64,000 nt of DNA from Wocania_A spongiicola (lineage in GTDB: Bacteria; Bacteroidota; Bacteroidia; Flavobacteriales; Flavobacteriaceae), in assembly GCF_023502325.1 (NCBI RefSeq), contig NZ_JAMFLZ010000001.1:124001-188000 (forward strand). The letters run 5' to 3'. Positions 26,447-35,020 of the stretch are shown piece after piece. The translations under genes were made by a program, and so were the position numbers. Every line of letters begins with the position of its first letter. The first letter of the stretch is position 1. The notes beneath the pieces are model-generated. The model saw nothing but the letters and a program-made list of their open reading frames with translations. It was not told the DNA's origin and ran no database searches.

Positions 26447-27837
26447 ATGACTTCATTTCTTAATTCCTCTAATCGCTCCTTCTTATCATCTCGATAAAAC
26501 AAATTCATCGTTTCAAACGGAATAATTTTATTGTCTTTATCTACAATATGTACACACGATTTTTTAATTGCCCGTACATCAAAATTATAAGCATCAATGA
26601 ATTGCATTATAATAATACGAAATAAATTGTCGTAACCCAGATTTGGAGCATCAATATTTGGAAGACAACACATGATAGATTTTAAGTTTTCTTCAGCTAC
26701 TTCAACAGAATTCCCTGTACTAAACAGTTCAATCATCTTTCCATGAAGGTTTTCATCTTGTTCGTAAATAATGGTGTTTTTGCTATTATCTAATAAATCA
26801 TTCGGATTTATATATCGTGTTAAAGGAAATACTTCACCGCCTAATTTTAGAGCATATCCCATAACTAAAGCATCGGGGTTACAGGGTACAGGTAACAAAT
26901 CGTCTGGATTAAAAATAGAGGTTTGTTCTAATATTTTTCTGCGTACTTCGGTTAAGGTCATGCGATCGGTTTCTGGATTAAAATTATCTAATCGCCCTGC
27001 AATTTGTGTAGGCTGAAGTGTAACACCTCGAACACATTTCTGTTGGAGCGCATAGTTAATTATTTTTCCAATTTCGTGGTCATTCAAACCTTTTTGAAGA
27101 GTTACAACTAAGGTTGTAGACAAATTCAGTTTATTCAGGTTTTTTAACGCTTGTTTGCGAATATCATTCAGGTCTGCACCTCGTAATTCTTGTAGCACTT
27201 TGTTTTCAAAAGAATCAAACTGTAAATAAATTTCAAAATCAGGAGCATAACTTTTAAGTTGTTCTGCGAAAGCAAAGTCTTTAGCAATTTTAATACCGTT
27301 TGTGTTCAACATTAAATGCCTAATGGGTAGCGATTTAGCATAATCTAAAATCTCAAAAAACTGAGGATGTATGGTAGGTTCTCCTCCAGAAATTTGAACC
27401 ACATCAGGCTCTTTTTCGTTTTTCACAATAGTATCGAGCATGGTTTTTATTTCACCCAAAGTACGGTGCCTTCCATAGGTTGGAGAAGAACCAGCATAGC
27501 AAGTTGGGCAGGTTAAATTGCAACGATCGGTTACTTCCACAACTGTTAAGCAAGAATGTTGCTCATGGTCTGGGCACAAACCACAATCGTAAGGGCAACC
27601 ATAGTGTGTTTTGGTATTGAATGTATAAGGCGTTTCACTTGGCTTATTGTAGTTTCGCATGTTTTTATAATATTCAACATCATCAGCAATTAACACTTTA
27701 GAATTACCATGATCATTACATCGTTTTAACATATAAACCTTATCGTTTTCAAAAACTATTTTGGCATCAACCCGTTTTAAGCATTCAGGACATAGGCTTA
27801 AAGTAAAATCATAATAGGTATATTTTCTAACGGGCAT
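26443..27837 (-). CDS. Radical SAM protein, COG1964 / Tes-like
   Basis: A 464-residue radical SAM enzyme. The AdoMet cluster motif is C106-x3-C110-x2-C113 in DRCNLTCPTCYAG. Extra cysteine groups lie before it: C16-x2-C19 with C40 in RCNDHG (a zinc-ribbon or rubredoxin-like module), and C81, C85, C88, C96 (an auxiliary iron-sulfur site). This N-terminal arrangement (SLCPECL, then VYMLKRCNDHG) is that of COG1964, the group containing MJ0619 and the archaeal tetraether lipid synthase Tes. The start overlaps the Lgt-like gene by 11 bases. Family membership is well supported; a role in joining or modifying lipid chains is an inference from homology and from the Lgt-like neighbour. Confidence 0.85.
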   Translation of the reverse strand: MPVRKYTYYDFTLSLCPECLKRVDAKIVFENDKVYMLKRCNDHGNSKVLIADDVEYYKNMRNYNKPSETPYTFNTKTHYGCPYDCGLCPDHEQHSCLTVVEVTDRCNLTCPTCYAGSSPTYGRHRTLGEIKTMLDTIVKNEKEPDVVQISGGEPTIHPQFFEILDYAKSLPIRHLMLNTNGIKIAKDFAFAEQLKSYAPDFEIYLQFDSFENKVLQELRGADLNDIRKQALKNLNKLNLSTTLVVTLQKGLNDHEIGKIINYALQQKCVRGVTLQPTQIAGRLDNFNPETDRMTLTEVRRKILEQTSIFNPDDLLPVPCNPDALVMGYALKLGGEVFPLTRYINPNDLLDNSKNTIIYEQDENLHGKMIELFSTGNSVEVAEENLKSIMCCLPNIDAPNLGYDNLFRIIIMQFIDAYNFDVRAIKKSCVHIVDKDNKIIPFETMNLFYRDDKKERLEELRNEVI

Positions 27838-28570
27838 ATTTTATATTTTGAATGATAAACTTTGAATAATAGAACCAACAAATTACACATAAAAGTTGAA
27901 TAGTGCTTAGTCCTAGAATGTAAAACACATTTGGTTTTAGAAATTCTATAAAGAACCTAAAGCCGAAGTATAGAACCATAAACCACTTAAATAAGTCTCC
28001 ACTTTTTAAGCTATTACGTTTTTGTATGTGTTTTAAACTAAAAAACAGAATAATAAGGAATGCTAATTCATATAAGGATGTTGGATGGCGTAATACACCA
28101 TCTCCTAGGTTCATACCAAAAACGGAAGTGGTTTCTATGCCGTAAGTAAACTCATTGGTTCCAGAAAGAAAGCAACCAATTCTACCAATGAAAATGCCTA
28201 GAATAATTGGAAACACAAATAGATCACCAGAAGATTGCATTTCATTAATGCGCTTTTTAGCAAACTCTACGCCTAACAACCCACCAAACAACCCACCCAT
28301 AATGGTTTTGGTGTTGAGTAAATGAATAAAGATTTCTTTAGAAAATTCAATCATTGGGTTTTCTAAAAAACCAATTAACCGTGAGCCTACTAAAGCACCT
28401 AAAGCAGCACCCAGAATGATAGATAATCTATTATTTGAAGAAATAGTATCATTACTATTTCGTCTTAAAACCACATAATATCTATAGGCAATAAAAAAGG
28501 CTAAGTATTCTAAAACTAAATGAATATTGATATTGAAACCAAAGAGTTGTGGTTCGAATGGAATGAGCAA
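27827..28570 (-). CDS. Lgt-like (prolipoprotein diacylglyceryl transferase family) membrane protein
   Basis: A 247-residue polytopic membrane protein with about seven helices. It resembles Lgt in the core: MGGLFGGLLGVEFAKK, FIGRIGCFLSG with the conserved Arg, RHPTSLYELAF and FRFFIEFLKP correspond in order to Lgt's GGL, GRIGNF, RHPSQLYE and RFFVE segments. The His-containing loop of Lgt near the first periplasmic region is not obvious, so it may not be the housekeeping lipoprotein enzyme. It starts with TTG and leads a tight operon with a radical SAM protein and two miniproteins. Lgt enzymes use phosphatidylglycerol, so a lipid substrate is a reasonable inference. Confidence 0.75.
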   Translation of the reverse strand: MLIPFEPQLFGFNINIHLVLEYLAFFIAYRYYVVLRRNSNDTISSNNRLSIILGAALGALVGSRLIGFLENPMIEFSKEIFIHLLNTKTIMGGLFGGLLGVEFAKKRINEMQSSGDLFVFPIILGIFIGRIGCFLSGTNEFTYGIETTSVFGMNLGDGVLRHPTSLYELAFLIILFFSLKHIQKRNSLKSGDLFKWFMVLYFGFRFFIEFLKPNVFYILGLSTIQLLCVICWFYYSKFIIQNIKYAR

Positions 28571-28624
28571 GGCATGAATTTTTTATAAATATAACGGATT
28601 TTTATATGCTAATAATATCTTTCT

Positions 28625-28632
28625 TACTTTTG
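28625..28632 (+). promoter_or_regulatory. -7 promoter element TACTTTTG
   Basis: Fits the Bacteroidota -7 consensus TAnnTTTG and lies 19 bases before the DUF4345 ATG. No good -33 TTG is seen at the usual distance, so this is tentative. Confidence 0.4.
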
Positions 28633-28651
28633 ATGAAACTGTAGGTTTAAT

Positions 28652-29038
28652 ATGACTTCTAAAAAACAAAACTTCATTTATAAAATACATTTAATCATTT
28701 CGGTAATTATTGTAGTTCCTGTTGCTTTCATTTATGGATTTGCACCCGATTCTGAATTTGATATTCACTTAAGTACCGTTGATGAGTTTAATGCTTTTAA
28801 AGCAGTTATGGGTTTATATATTGGGTTTTCATTACTCTGGATACTCGGTATTTTTAATGCAAAATATTTAAAAATTTCGCTGATAACCAATATGGTTTTT
28901 ATGTTTGGTTTAGGTTTTGGAAGACTTATAAGTATAATAATTGATGGTATGCCAACAGATGCTTATGTGTATGGTACAATAGGTGAATTAATATTAGGAT
29001 TTTGTAGTATTTGGGTGTTAACAAGAAAAAAATGGTAA
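28652..29038 (+). CDS. DUF4345 family membrane protein
   Basis: A 128-residue inner-membrane protein with four hydrophobic segments (about 9-28, 50-68, 74-92, 104-124). The sequence AFKAVMGLYIGFSLLWILGIFN followed by MVFMFGLGFGRLISIIIDG is characteristic of DUF4345. No function is established for the family. It is transcribed divergently from the Lgt-like operon and ends 23 bases before dusB, so it may be co-transcribed with dusB. Confidence 0.82.
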   Translation: MTSKKQNFIYKIHLIISVIIVVPVAFIYGFAPDSEFDIHLSTVDEFNAFKAVMGLYIGFSLLWILGIFNAKYLKISLITNMVFMFGLGFGRLISIIIDGMPTDAYVYGTIGELILGFCSIWVLTRKKW

Positions 29039-29061
29039 TTTTGCGCCAAAATTGAATCTAC

Positions 29062-30057
29062 TTGGTAAAAATAGATAACATAGAACTACCAGATTTCCCA
29101 TTGCTATTAGCTCCAATGGAAGATGTTAGTGACCCCCCGTTTCGTGCTTTATGTAAGGAGCAAGGTGCAGATGTGGTGTATACTGAATTTGTTTCAAGTG
29201 AAGGCCTTATTCGTAATGCAGCTAAAAGCGTTATGAAACTTGATATTTACGAAAAAGAGCGCCCTGTTGGAATTCAAATATTCGGTGCAAACTTAGATAG
29301 CATGCTACAGACTATTGATATTGTTTCGGCTTCAAAACCAGACATTATCGATATTAATTTTGGCTGTCCAGTAAAAAAAGTAGTAAGTAAAGGTGCCGGG
29401 GCTGGTATTTTAAAAGATATCTGCTTAATGGAACAACTTACTGCCGAAATGGTTAAACGCACCAATATTCCAGTTACAGTAAAAACACGTTTAGGCTGGG
29501 ATCATGATTCTATAAAAATAGTTGAGGTTGCAGAGCGATTACAAGATGTAGGTTGTAAAGCGATTGCTATTCATGGACGCACACGAGCGCAAATGTATAA
29601 AGGTGATGCCGACTGGAAGCCTATTGCCGAGGTTAAAAATAATCCCCGAATGCATATTCCTGTATTTGGAAATGGCGACATAACTTCTCCAGAAAAAGCT
29701 ATGGAAATGCGTGATAGTTATGGACTTGATGGCGCTATGATTGGGCGTGCAAGTATTGGGAATCCTTGGTTTTTCAAACAAGTAAAGCACTTTTTTAAAA
29801 CAGGAGAACATTTAGCGCCTATTACTTTAGAAGAACGCGTTGATGCTGCTCGTAGGCATTTACAAATGGCTATCGATTGGAAAGGCGAAATTTTAGGTGT
29901 CTTTGAAACCAGAAGACATTATACTAATTACTTTAAAGGGATTCCACATTTTAAAGAATACCGAATGAAAATGGTAACAAGCGACGACTCAAAAGATGTA
30001 TTTGCTGCGTTTGATGAGGTGCTCGAAAAGTTTGCAGGACATCAGTTTACAGAATAA
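29062..30057 (+). CDS. dusB: tRNA-dihydrouridine synthase
   Basis: An FMN-dependent enzyme reducing uridine to dihydrouridine in tRNA D-loops. The N-terminus LLLAPMEDVSDPPFR, the catalytic Cys102 in NFGCPVKKV followed by KGAGAGIL, and IAIHGRTRAQMYKG and GNGDI further on identify the DusB branch. 331 residues is typical. It starts with TTG at 29062; no ATG upstream fits. It is listed beside a DUF4345 gene, and no fis partner follows, as usual in Bacteroidota. Confidence 0.95.
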   Translation: MVKIDNIELPDFPLLLAPMEDVSDPPFRALCKEQGADVVYTEFVSSEGLIRNAAKSVMKLDIYEKERPVGIQIFGANLDSMLQTIDIVSASKPDIIDINFGCPVKKVVSKGAGAGILKDICLMEQLTAEMVKRTNIPVTVKTRLGWDHDSIKIVEVAERLQDVGCKAIAIHGRTRAQMYKGDADWKPIAEVKNNPRMHIPVFGNGDITSPEKAMEMRDSYGLDGAMIGRASIGNPWFFKQVKHFFKTGEHLAPITLEERVDAARRHLQMAIDWKGEILGVFETRRHYTNYFKGIPHFKEYRMKMVTSDDSKDVFAAFDEVLEKFAGHQFTE

Positions 30058-30081
30058 TTTATGGTTTGGCAAATGGCAAGC

Positions 30082-30150
30082 CACCGCGCTATTCGTTACT
30101 AGTTTTGGCTCGATGCTCGCCTCGCCAAAAGCTAACCACTACTATCGCTT
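30082..30150 (-). repeat. Modular intergenic repeat, copy A
   Basis: Sits between the convergent dusB and S41 peptidase genes. Positions 30088-30144 match 61558-61614 with only two differences, including an inverted repeat AGTTTTGGC ... GCCAAAAGCT. It belongs to a repeat family with three other copies in this window. Confidence 0.7.
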
Positions 30151-30222
30151 TTGCATGTGTTTGCCAAGACTTTAATGTTATTCCGAATGTAGATAAAATT
30201 TAGAAAGGCCTGCAGTTTTGTT

Positions 30223-31455
30223 TTATTCGGTCATTTTGTTAATTAGCTCAATGCCTTTTTCAAGCACTTCGTCCTTTTTGTTTGTTGATTGCTTTACATA
30301 ATTTGTTGGAACATACCTTTCTCTTATTGTTCCGTTTACATGATATAATTTTGCTGTTGAAAGTTTGTAACCATACTTTTGGTGCTTGAAACCAAAATCA
30401 TAAACCTCGCCTGCTAACCGTCTCATTTCAGAGCCTACAACACCTGCTCTCCCCATTCCTTCAAAACCAATAGCGAGTCCTTCGCCCATACTCCCTGTCC
30501 ATCGGCCAACTAATATTACTACTGGGTTTTTATACTGTTCATAACGTGGACTAACATATTCAATCCAACTTCTTTCAACATCTGGATTGTTTTCTGATTT
30601 TGCAATGTACGAATGCTTTTGATATGGTTTTGGCTCATCTATAAACCTACTCATAATACCACGAGCTTCGTATGAGTCTCCACCAAATATTGTATTTCTT
30701 AAATCGATAATTAAACCTTTTGTGTTTGATAAATCATTTAAGGCATTATCAAATTCACTTACCAAGTTGTCGTTTCCAAGTGAGTTGTTTATTCTTATTA
30801 TTCCAACATCGTTAATAGTTTGGGTAGTTAGTAAACCATGGTTGTTCTTTATTTTGATTTTATCAATATCAAGCTCAATTTCTTTTTTATTGGATAACTT
30901 TAGAGTTAATACTCGGGGCTCATTATAGCGACCAGCTAAAACTTTATTAGCAATCCATTCTTTGATTTCAGGAACACTTTTGTTGCTACAATGTGTTGGA
31001 AAATCTTTGATGACTTGTTCAAAATCAATACCATTAAATTTTATAATTTCAGCTCCAATTATATCTTCACTCAGGTTTTCTATTTGAGTTTGCCAAACAT
31101 TTGAAATTATAGGTTTTCCTCTTTCTATTATAGAATAAATAGGTGAGAAAAGGCGATATGAAGAATTTCTGTTGGTTCGTAAAGTAAGGTGATTATCATA
31201 GAACTCATTAAGTAAATATTCAAAAAACAATACTGTTTCTTCTTCAGTTTTTATGTTTTTTATTTGATTAGCATAATAAATTTTGATGCATTTTAGGTCT
31301 ACGTTTTTATCCTGTAGGTAAACATAATTTAGCGATATATCATTTAAGATTTCGTTTAAATCTTCTTTGATTTTATTTTCATCAATACTGCTTTCTTGCG
31401 AATTAATGCAAGAAAAACTTAAAAGTATAATTAAATTTAAAAACAGTTTTTTCAT
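30223..31455 (-). CDS. S41 family peptidase, putative lipoprotein
   Basis: A 410-residue exported protease of the C-terminal-processing (tail-specific) superfamily. The signal peptide has a lipobox-like FSC with Cys16. The catalytic region near 235-345 contains GLIIDLRNT and RWTGSMGEGLAIGFEG, with Ser at about 322 as nucleophile; the N-terminal third is the helical bundle common in S41 relatives. A PDZ domain is not obvious. It stands alone, opposite to dusB, with the LolC-like permease gene upstream on the same strand after 62 bases. Confidence 0.82.
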   Translation of the reverse strand: MKKLFLNLIILLSFSCINSQESSIDENKIKEDLNEILNDISLNYVYLQDKNVDLKCIKIYYANQIKNIKTEEETVLFFEYLLNEFYDNHLTLRTNRNSSYRLFSPIYSIIERGKPIISNVWQTQIENLSEDIIGAEIIKFNGIDFEQVIKDFPTHCSNKSVPEIKEWIANKVLAGRYNEPRVLTLKLSNKKEIELDIDKIKIKNNHGLLTTQTINDVGIIRINNSLGNDNLVSEFDNALNDLSNTKGLIIDLRNTIFGGDSYEARGIMSRFIDEPKPYQKHSYIAKSENNPDVERSWIEYVSPRYEQYKNPVVILVGRWTGSMGEGLAIGFEGMGRAGVVGSEMRRLAGEVYDFGFKHQKYGYKLSTAKLYHVNGTIRERYVPTNYVKQSTNKKDEVLEKGIELINKMTE

Positions 31456-31517
31456 CTATGCTACGATTATAGTTTGAAATTGAGCGAATGTTAAATGCAT
31501 CAAACTAGTCCAAAATG

Positions 31518-32720
31518 TTAAGATTGGATTAGTTTTTTTGTAACTCTACTTGATGCCACTTTAGAGGCGATAATACCTAAAACAGTTATTGTAAAAAATA
31601 CAATTATAAAGTTTTCTAATAAAATACTCATAGGATAAGCTAATGATGGAGTAATAGGTACAAAGCCAAATATTTTTTGCAAAACCACAATCAATAAAGC
31701 TATTAGTAAACCAATTATACACCCAACAATGGTCATTATTGAGCCATGAATAAAGAATATATTTCGTATTTTTTTTATGGGATGCCCTAGACTAAAAAGT
31801 GTTTTTAAGGATTGCTTTTTTTCTAATATCATCATTATTATTGAGCCAATAACATTAAAAATTAATAAACCAGACACTAAGGTTAGTAGTAAATAAACCA
31901 AAAGGTTTTCGCTGTTTAACATTTTATATAGAGCATCGTTAAGTTGGGCTCTGTTTTTTAAAATAATGTTATCGCCCAAAATGGCTTGAATATCTTCTTT
32001 TACTTTAAACTCATCAGCACCTTTTTTTAGCTTAAATTCTATAGCAGATACTTGGTTGGGTTTATAGTTTAGAAGGTTTTGCGCTAAACCAATAGGAGCA
32101 AAAACATAGGTGTCGTTTAAATTCTCGTTAATGTCAAAAACGCCAACATTAATAGCGTTAACAGAGTTAAACGCATTCTCAATCGAAGTAATTTGACCTT
32201 TTCCTGGTTTGGGAACATATAAATTTATGGCTTTGGCGTAATCTAATACGCCAAAAGACAGATTGTTTGATATGCCCCAACCAACTACTATCTGATTAGT
32301 TTTTTGATCAAACCAACTGCCTTGAGTGATTACAGAATCTATGTCAACTACTTTTTTAAATTGAGCGTCGACACCTTTTATTGAGGCTAAATAGTTTTTA
32401 TCGTTTAAAGCAACAATAACACGCTCTTCAATAACTTTAGAAAACACAGCAACATCTTCTAAATTATTTAGCTTATTGATGTTTTCGTCTGTAATAAAAA
32501 AAGATTTCCCGATAGAAGCTTCGGCTTTCAAATCGGGGTCTACAACTGTAGAAAATTGTAGTGTAAAGTCTTTTAACCCTGCAAAACCAGATAGCACTAT
32601 AAATAATGCTGCAGCACCTAATACAACCCCTACAACAGCAATGATGCTAATAATGTTGATAGCATTGTTACTGCTTTTTGAACGCAGATAACGTTTTGCG
32701 ATATATAAGGAAACATTCAT
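31518..32720 (-). CDS. ABC transporter permease, FtsX/LolC-like
   Basis: A 400-residue inner-membrane permease of the FtsX/MacB-like fold. One helix near 17-45 (SNNAINIISIIAVVGVVLGAAALFIVLSGF) is followed by a large periplasmic domain (about 50-265) and three C-terminal helices. The RYLRSKSSNNAINIIS N-terminus is typical of lipoprotein-releasing LolC/LolE proteins in Bacteroidota. The ATPase partner (LolD) is not next to it. The likely role is extraction of lipoproteins from the inner membrane. Confidence 0.88.
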   Translation of the reverse strand: MNVSLYIAKRYLRSKSSNNAINIISIIAVVGVVLGAAALFIVLSGFAGLKDFTLQFSTVVDPDLKAEASIGKSFFITDENINKLNNLEDVAVFSKVIEERVIVALNDKNYLASIKGVDAQFKKVVDIDSVITQGSWFDQKTNQIVVGWGISNNLSFGVLDYAKAINLYVPKPGKGQITSIENAFNSVNAINVGVFDINENLNDTYVFAPIGLAQNLLNYKPNQVSAIEFKLKKGADEFKVKEDIQAILGDNIILKNRAQLNDALYKMLNSENLLVYLLLTLVSGLLIFNVIGSIIMMILEKKQSLKTLFSLGHPIKKIRNIFFIHGSIMTIVGCIIGLLIALLIVVLQKIFGFVPITPSLAYPMSILLENFIIVFFTITVLGIIASKVASSRVTKKLIQS

Positions 32721-32788
32721 GCTTTAAATATAAAAAGAAAAATGAGTTTTTAATTTAAAGCATTTTGCTTTTGAGGATATTAAACCAA

Positions 32789-33184
32789 TTACGATTTTTT
32801 TCGTTTGTCAAGAAATGATGGGTCTTTTATTGGGTTTTCGGTTCTTTTTAAGGACTTATCAATTTGATCAATATATTCTAAAGAGTCATCAATAAAAAAC
32901 TCCAATTTAGGCATACGCCTTAATTGATGCTTAGTGCGTTGTGCTAATTCGTGCTTAATTAAAGGCGCGTTAGACTTTATGCCTTCAATAAGTGCAGCAC
33001 CTTTATTATTAGGAAAAATACTTAAATACACTTTAGCAACAGAAAGATCAACCGTTACTTTCACCTTGGTTACCGAGATTAAAACACCTTGCATGCCACC
33101 TTGCGTAGCAGCATTTTGTAAAACATCAACCAAATCGCGTTGTAATACAGATCCTATTTTTTTTTGTCTTTGACTTTCTTCCAA
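32789..33184 (-). CDS. rbfA: 30S ribosome-binding factor A
   Basis: A KH-type protein of 131 residues that binds 16S rRNA during late 30S maturation and cold adaptation. Recognised from RQKKIGSVLQRDLVDVLQ, the central VTVDLSVAKVYLSIFP and HQLRRMPKLEFFIDDSLEYIDQID near the C-terminus, the family's most conserved block. It uses a TTG start. The permease gene follows on the same strand after 68 bases, as in many flavobacteria. Confidence 0.95.
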   Translation of the reverse strand: MEESQRQKKIGSVLQRDLVDVLQNAATQGGMQGVLISVTKVKVTVDLSVAKVYLSIFPNNKGAALIEGIKSNAPLIKHELAQRTKHQLRRMPKLEFFIDDSLEYIDQIDKSLKRTENPIKDPSFLDKRKKS

Positions 33185-33280
33185 TTAATTATTTTTTATA
33201 AAGCACATGTTTTAAATAAGTTAAAATAAATATTTGTGCTTTTTTACAGTGCAAAAATAAAGGATATTTAAAGATTATCT

Positions 33281-33288
33281 TACTTTTG
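33281..33288 (+). promoter_or_regulatory. -7 promoter element TACTTTTG
   Basis: Matches TAnnTTTG and lies 38 bases before the methylmalonyl-CoA epimerase ATG. The context TTACTTTTGAT is the same as at 28623-28633. Confidence 0.42.
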
Positions 33289-33326
33289 ATTTGTAAAATT
33301 TATATATTAAACCAAAAGAAGCATTA

Positions 33327-33731
33327 ATGAATAAGATTGAACATATTGGTATAGCGGTAAAAAGCCTTGATGATTCTAATAAGTTGTTTGCTAAGTTGTT
33401 TGGAGAAACACATTATAAAATAGAAGAAGTTGCTAGCGAAGGTGTAAACACATCGTTTTTTAAAGTAGGAGAAAACAAGATAGAATTGTTAGAAGGAACC
33501 AATGATGAGAGCCCTATTACTAAATTTATTGCGAAAAAAGGAGAAGGGATACACCATATAGCTTTTGATGTAAACGATATTAAGGCGGAGATAAAACGCT
33601 TAAAAAAGGAAGGTTTCAAAGTTTTAAACGAAACTCCAAAAAAAGGAGCAGATAATAAGCTGGTGGCTTTTTTGCATCCTAAATCTTCAAATGGTGTTTT
33701 AATTGAGTTGTGCCAAGAGATAAAGAAATAA
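33327..33731 (+). CDS. mce: Methylmalonyl-CoA epimerase
   Basis: A 134-residue VOC (glyoxalase-fold) protein that interconverts the S and R forms of methylmalonyl-CoA in propionate metabolism. MNKIEHIGIAVKSLDDSNKLF at the start, KIELLEGTNDESPITKFI, and EGIHHIAFDVNDI are the canonical blocks, with the metal ligands His5-region, His in HHIAF and Glu in LIELCQ. It is monocistronic here, opposite to rbfA, and followed by a tRNA. Confidence 0.93.
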   Translation: MNKIEHIGIAVKSLDDSNKLFAKLFGETHYKIEEVASEGVNTSFFKVGENKIELLEGTNDESPITKFIAKKGEGIHHIAFDVNDIKAEIKRLKKEGFKVLNETPKKGADNKLVAFLHPKSSNGVLIELCQEIKK

Positions 33732-33780
33732 TTTTTCTTGCTAACAATTAAAATAAGTAGTAATATTGCACTCCAATTTC

Positions 33781-33854
33781 GGTCCCATAGCTCAGTTGGT
33801 TAGAGCACCTGACTCATAATCAGGTGGTCCTTGGTTCGAGCCCAAGTGGGACCA
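33781..33854 (+). tRNA. tRNA-Met (CAT)
   Basis: A full cloverleaf. The acceptor GGTCCCA pairs with TGGGACC, the anticodon loop is CTCATAA inside a CTGA/TCAG-type stem, and the T-arm has GTTCGAGC. Discriminator is A and no CCA is encoded. The sequence looks like an elongator tRNA-Met; a lysidine-modified tRNA-Ile2 has the same anticodon and cannot be fully excluded. Confidence 0.95.
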
Positions 33855-33869
33855 CTTTTAGAAATTGTA

Positions 33870-33898
33870 AAGCCTTGCAGAAATGCGAGGCTTTTTTT
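33870..33898 (+). terminator. Rho-independent terminator after tRNA-Met
   Basis: AAGCCTTGCA and TGCGAGGCTT form a 10-bp stem (with one G-T pair) around a GAAA loop, followed by a run of T. Confidence 0.85.
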
Positions 33899-34145
33899 AG
33901 CTTGTAACAATCTAAAAATCATACCTATATTTTAATTTTATATTCTTCCCAAATTATATATATTTGTTTTGTGAAAAAAAATTGAGGGATCATTTTTTTA
34001 ATTCATATAATTTTATAGAAAAAAGCGCGTTTTTTAATAGGTATTTTAAAACAAGAATATTGCATTTCATCGATAAAATATAACGTTTCGTAGATGTTTT
34101 TTAATGAAATATTATATATTTGTTTTGCTAACTCGCTTTTTTTCA
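33899..34145. other. AT-rich intergenic region
   Basis: About 250 bases between the tRNA terminator and the PID-CTERM gene. I see no gene in it. A minus-strand ORF covering part of it lacks any protein-like features. A TATATTTG box at 34115-34122 is a possible promoter element for the gene that follows. Confidence 0.5.
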
Positions 34146-34153
34146 TACATTTG
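34146..34153 (+). promoter_or_regulatory. Candidate -7 element TACATTTG
   Basis: Matches TAnnTTTG with a TTG 18 bases upstream at 34125-34127. It would give a very short or absent leader before the ATG at 34161. The alternative is TATATTTG at 34115. Confidence 0.35.
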
Positions 34154-34160
34154 CGTACCA

Positions 34161-34355
34161 ATGACAATACAAAATAAAAGAATATTTGCCTCAATCTTAT
34201 TTGTATTAATAAGTTTTGTGTGTGTCTCTCAAGGAAGTGGACCTCCACCACCTGCACCGCCAGTCCCACCTGGTACTCCCATAGATGGAGGGCTAATAGC
34301 AGGTGCTTGTTTTGCGCTATTTTATGGAGCTAAAAAGCTACTAAAAAGAAGCTAG
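34161..34355 (+). CDS. PID-CTERM sorting-domain miniprotein
   Basis: A 64-residue protein built from a signal peptide (MTIQNKRIFASILFVLISFVCVSQ), a short proline-rich stretch (GPPPPAPPVPPG), the motif TPIDGG and a C-terminal hydrophobic helix ending in a basic KKLLKRS. This tripartite end is the PID-CTERM type of short Bacteroidota protein, thought to be a sorting or anchoring signal. Here nothing but the signal is present. I use the internal ATG because an upstream in-frame ATG at 34104 adds 19 residues before the signal peptide. The stop abuts the stop of the convergent ribE gene. Confidence 0.75.
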   Translation: MTIQNKRIFASILFVLISFVCVSQGSGPPPPAPPVPPGTPIDGGLIAGACFALFYGAKKLLKRS

Positions 34356-34955
34356 TTATTTGTTAAAAAAGTTTGACTCTAAGAGCTTTGTAACATATTT
34401 TCCTAAAACATCAAATTCTAAATTCACCTCGGTTCCAACCATAAAGGTTTTAAAATTAGTATGCTCATAAGTATAAGGTATTATGGCAACACTAAAACTA
34501 TCTTTTTTTGAGTTTACAACAGTTAAACTAGTTCCGTTAATAGTTATTGAACCTTTTTCAATAGTTAAATTATTTAGTTTAGAATCATAATTAAAAGTAA
34601 ACACCCAACTCCCGTTGTCCTCTTCAATTTTGGTACAAATAGCAGTTTGGTCAACATGCCCTTGTACAATATGTCCGTCAAGCCTATCTCCTAGTTTCAT
34701 AGCACGTTCAAGGTTTACCATATCGCTAACCCTTAAAGTTTCTAAATTAGTTTTGTCCAAAGTCTCTTTAATAGCAGTAACTGTGTATTCATCATCATTA
34801 ATCTCAACAACAGTTAAACAAACTCCATTATGTGCGACACTTTGATCTATTTTTAATTCAGAAGAGATTGAACTCTTTATTGAAATATGAAGATTATTTA
34901 ATTCTTTATTTAAAGAGGTAATAACACCTACGTCTTCAATAATTCCTGTAAACAT
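34356..34955 (-). CDS. ribE: Riboflavin synthase, alpha subunit
   Basis: Dismutates two lumazine molecules into riboflavin. Two tandem lumazine-binding repeats are visible: MFTGIIEDVGVI ... VAHNGVCLTVVEI in the first half, and GDRLDGHIVQGHVDQTA ... GSITINGTSLTVV in the second. The length of 199 residues is normal. It is a single gene here with pdxA diverging upstream across 65 bases. No FMN riboswitch is visible in the short gap. Confidence 0.96.
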   Translation of the reverse strand: MFTGIIEDVGVITSLNKELNNLHISIKSSISSELKIDQSVAHNGVCLTVVEINDDEYTVTAIKETLDKTNLETLRVSDMVNLERAMKLGDRLDGHIVQGHVDQTAICTKIEEDNGSWVFTFNYDSKLNNLTIEKGSITINGTSLTVVNSKKDSFSVAIIPYTYEHTNFKTFMVGTEVNLEFDVLGKYVTKLLESNFFNK

Positions 34956-34976
34956 AATATTATCTGTTTATTTGGT

Positions 34977-34984
34977 TAAATTTG
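34977..34984 (+). promoter_or_regulatory. Candidate -7 element TAAATTTG before pdxA
   Basis: Fits TAnnTTTG, 36 bases before the pdxA ATG in the divergent gap. No clear -33 element. Confidence 0.4.
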
Positions 34985-35020
34985 CAACATCAAAATTACA
35001 AACAAAAGTTGTCATTTTTT

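Noticed and set aside
34003..34269. Minus-strand ORF of 88 codons opposite the PID-CTERM gene
   Set aside because: It is the shadow of a better-supported gene and has an AT-rich, low-complexity translation.
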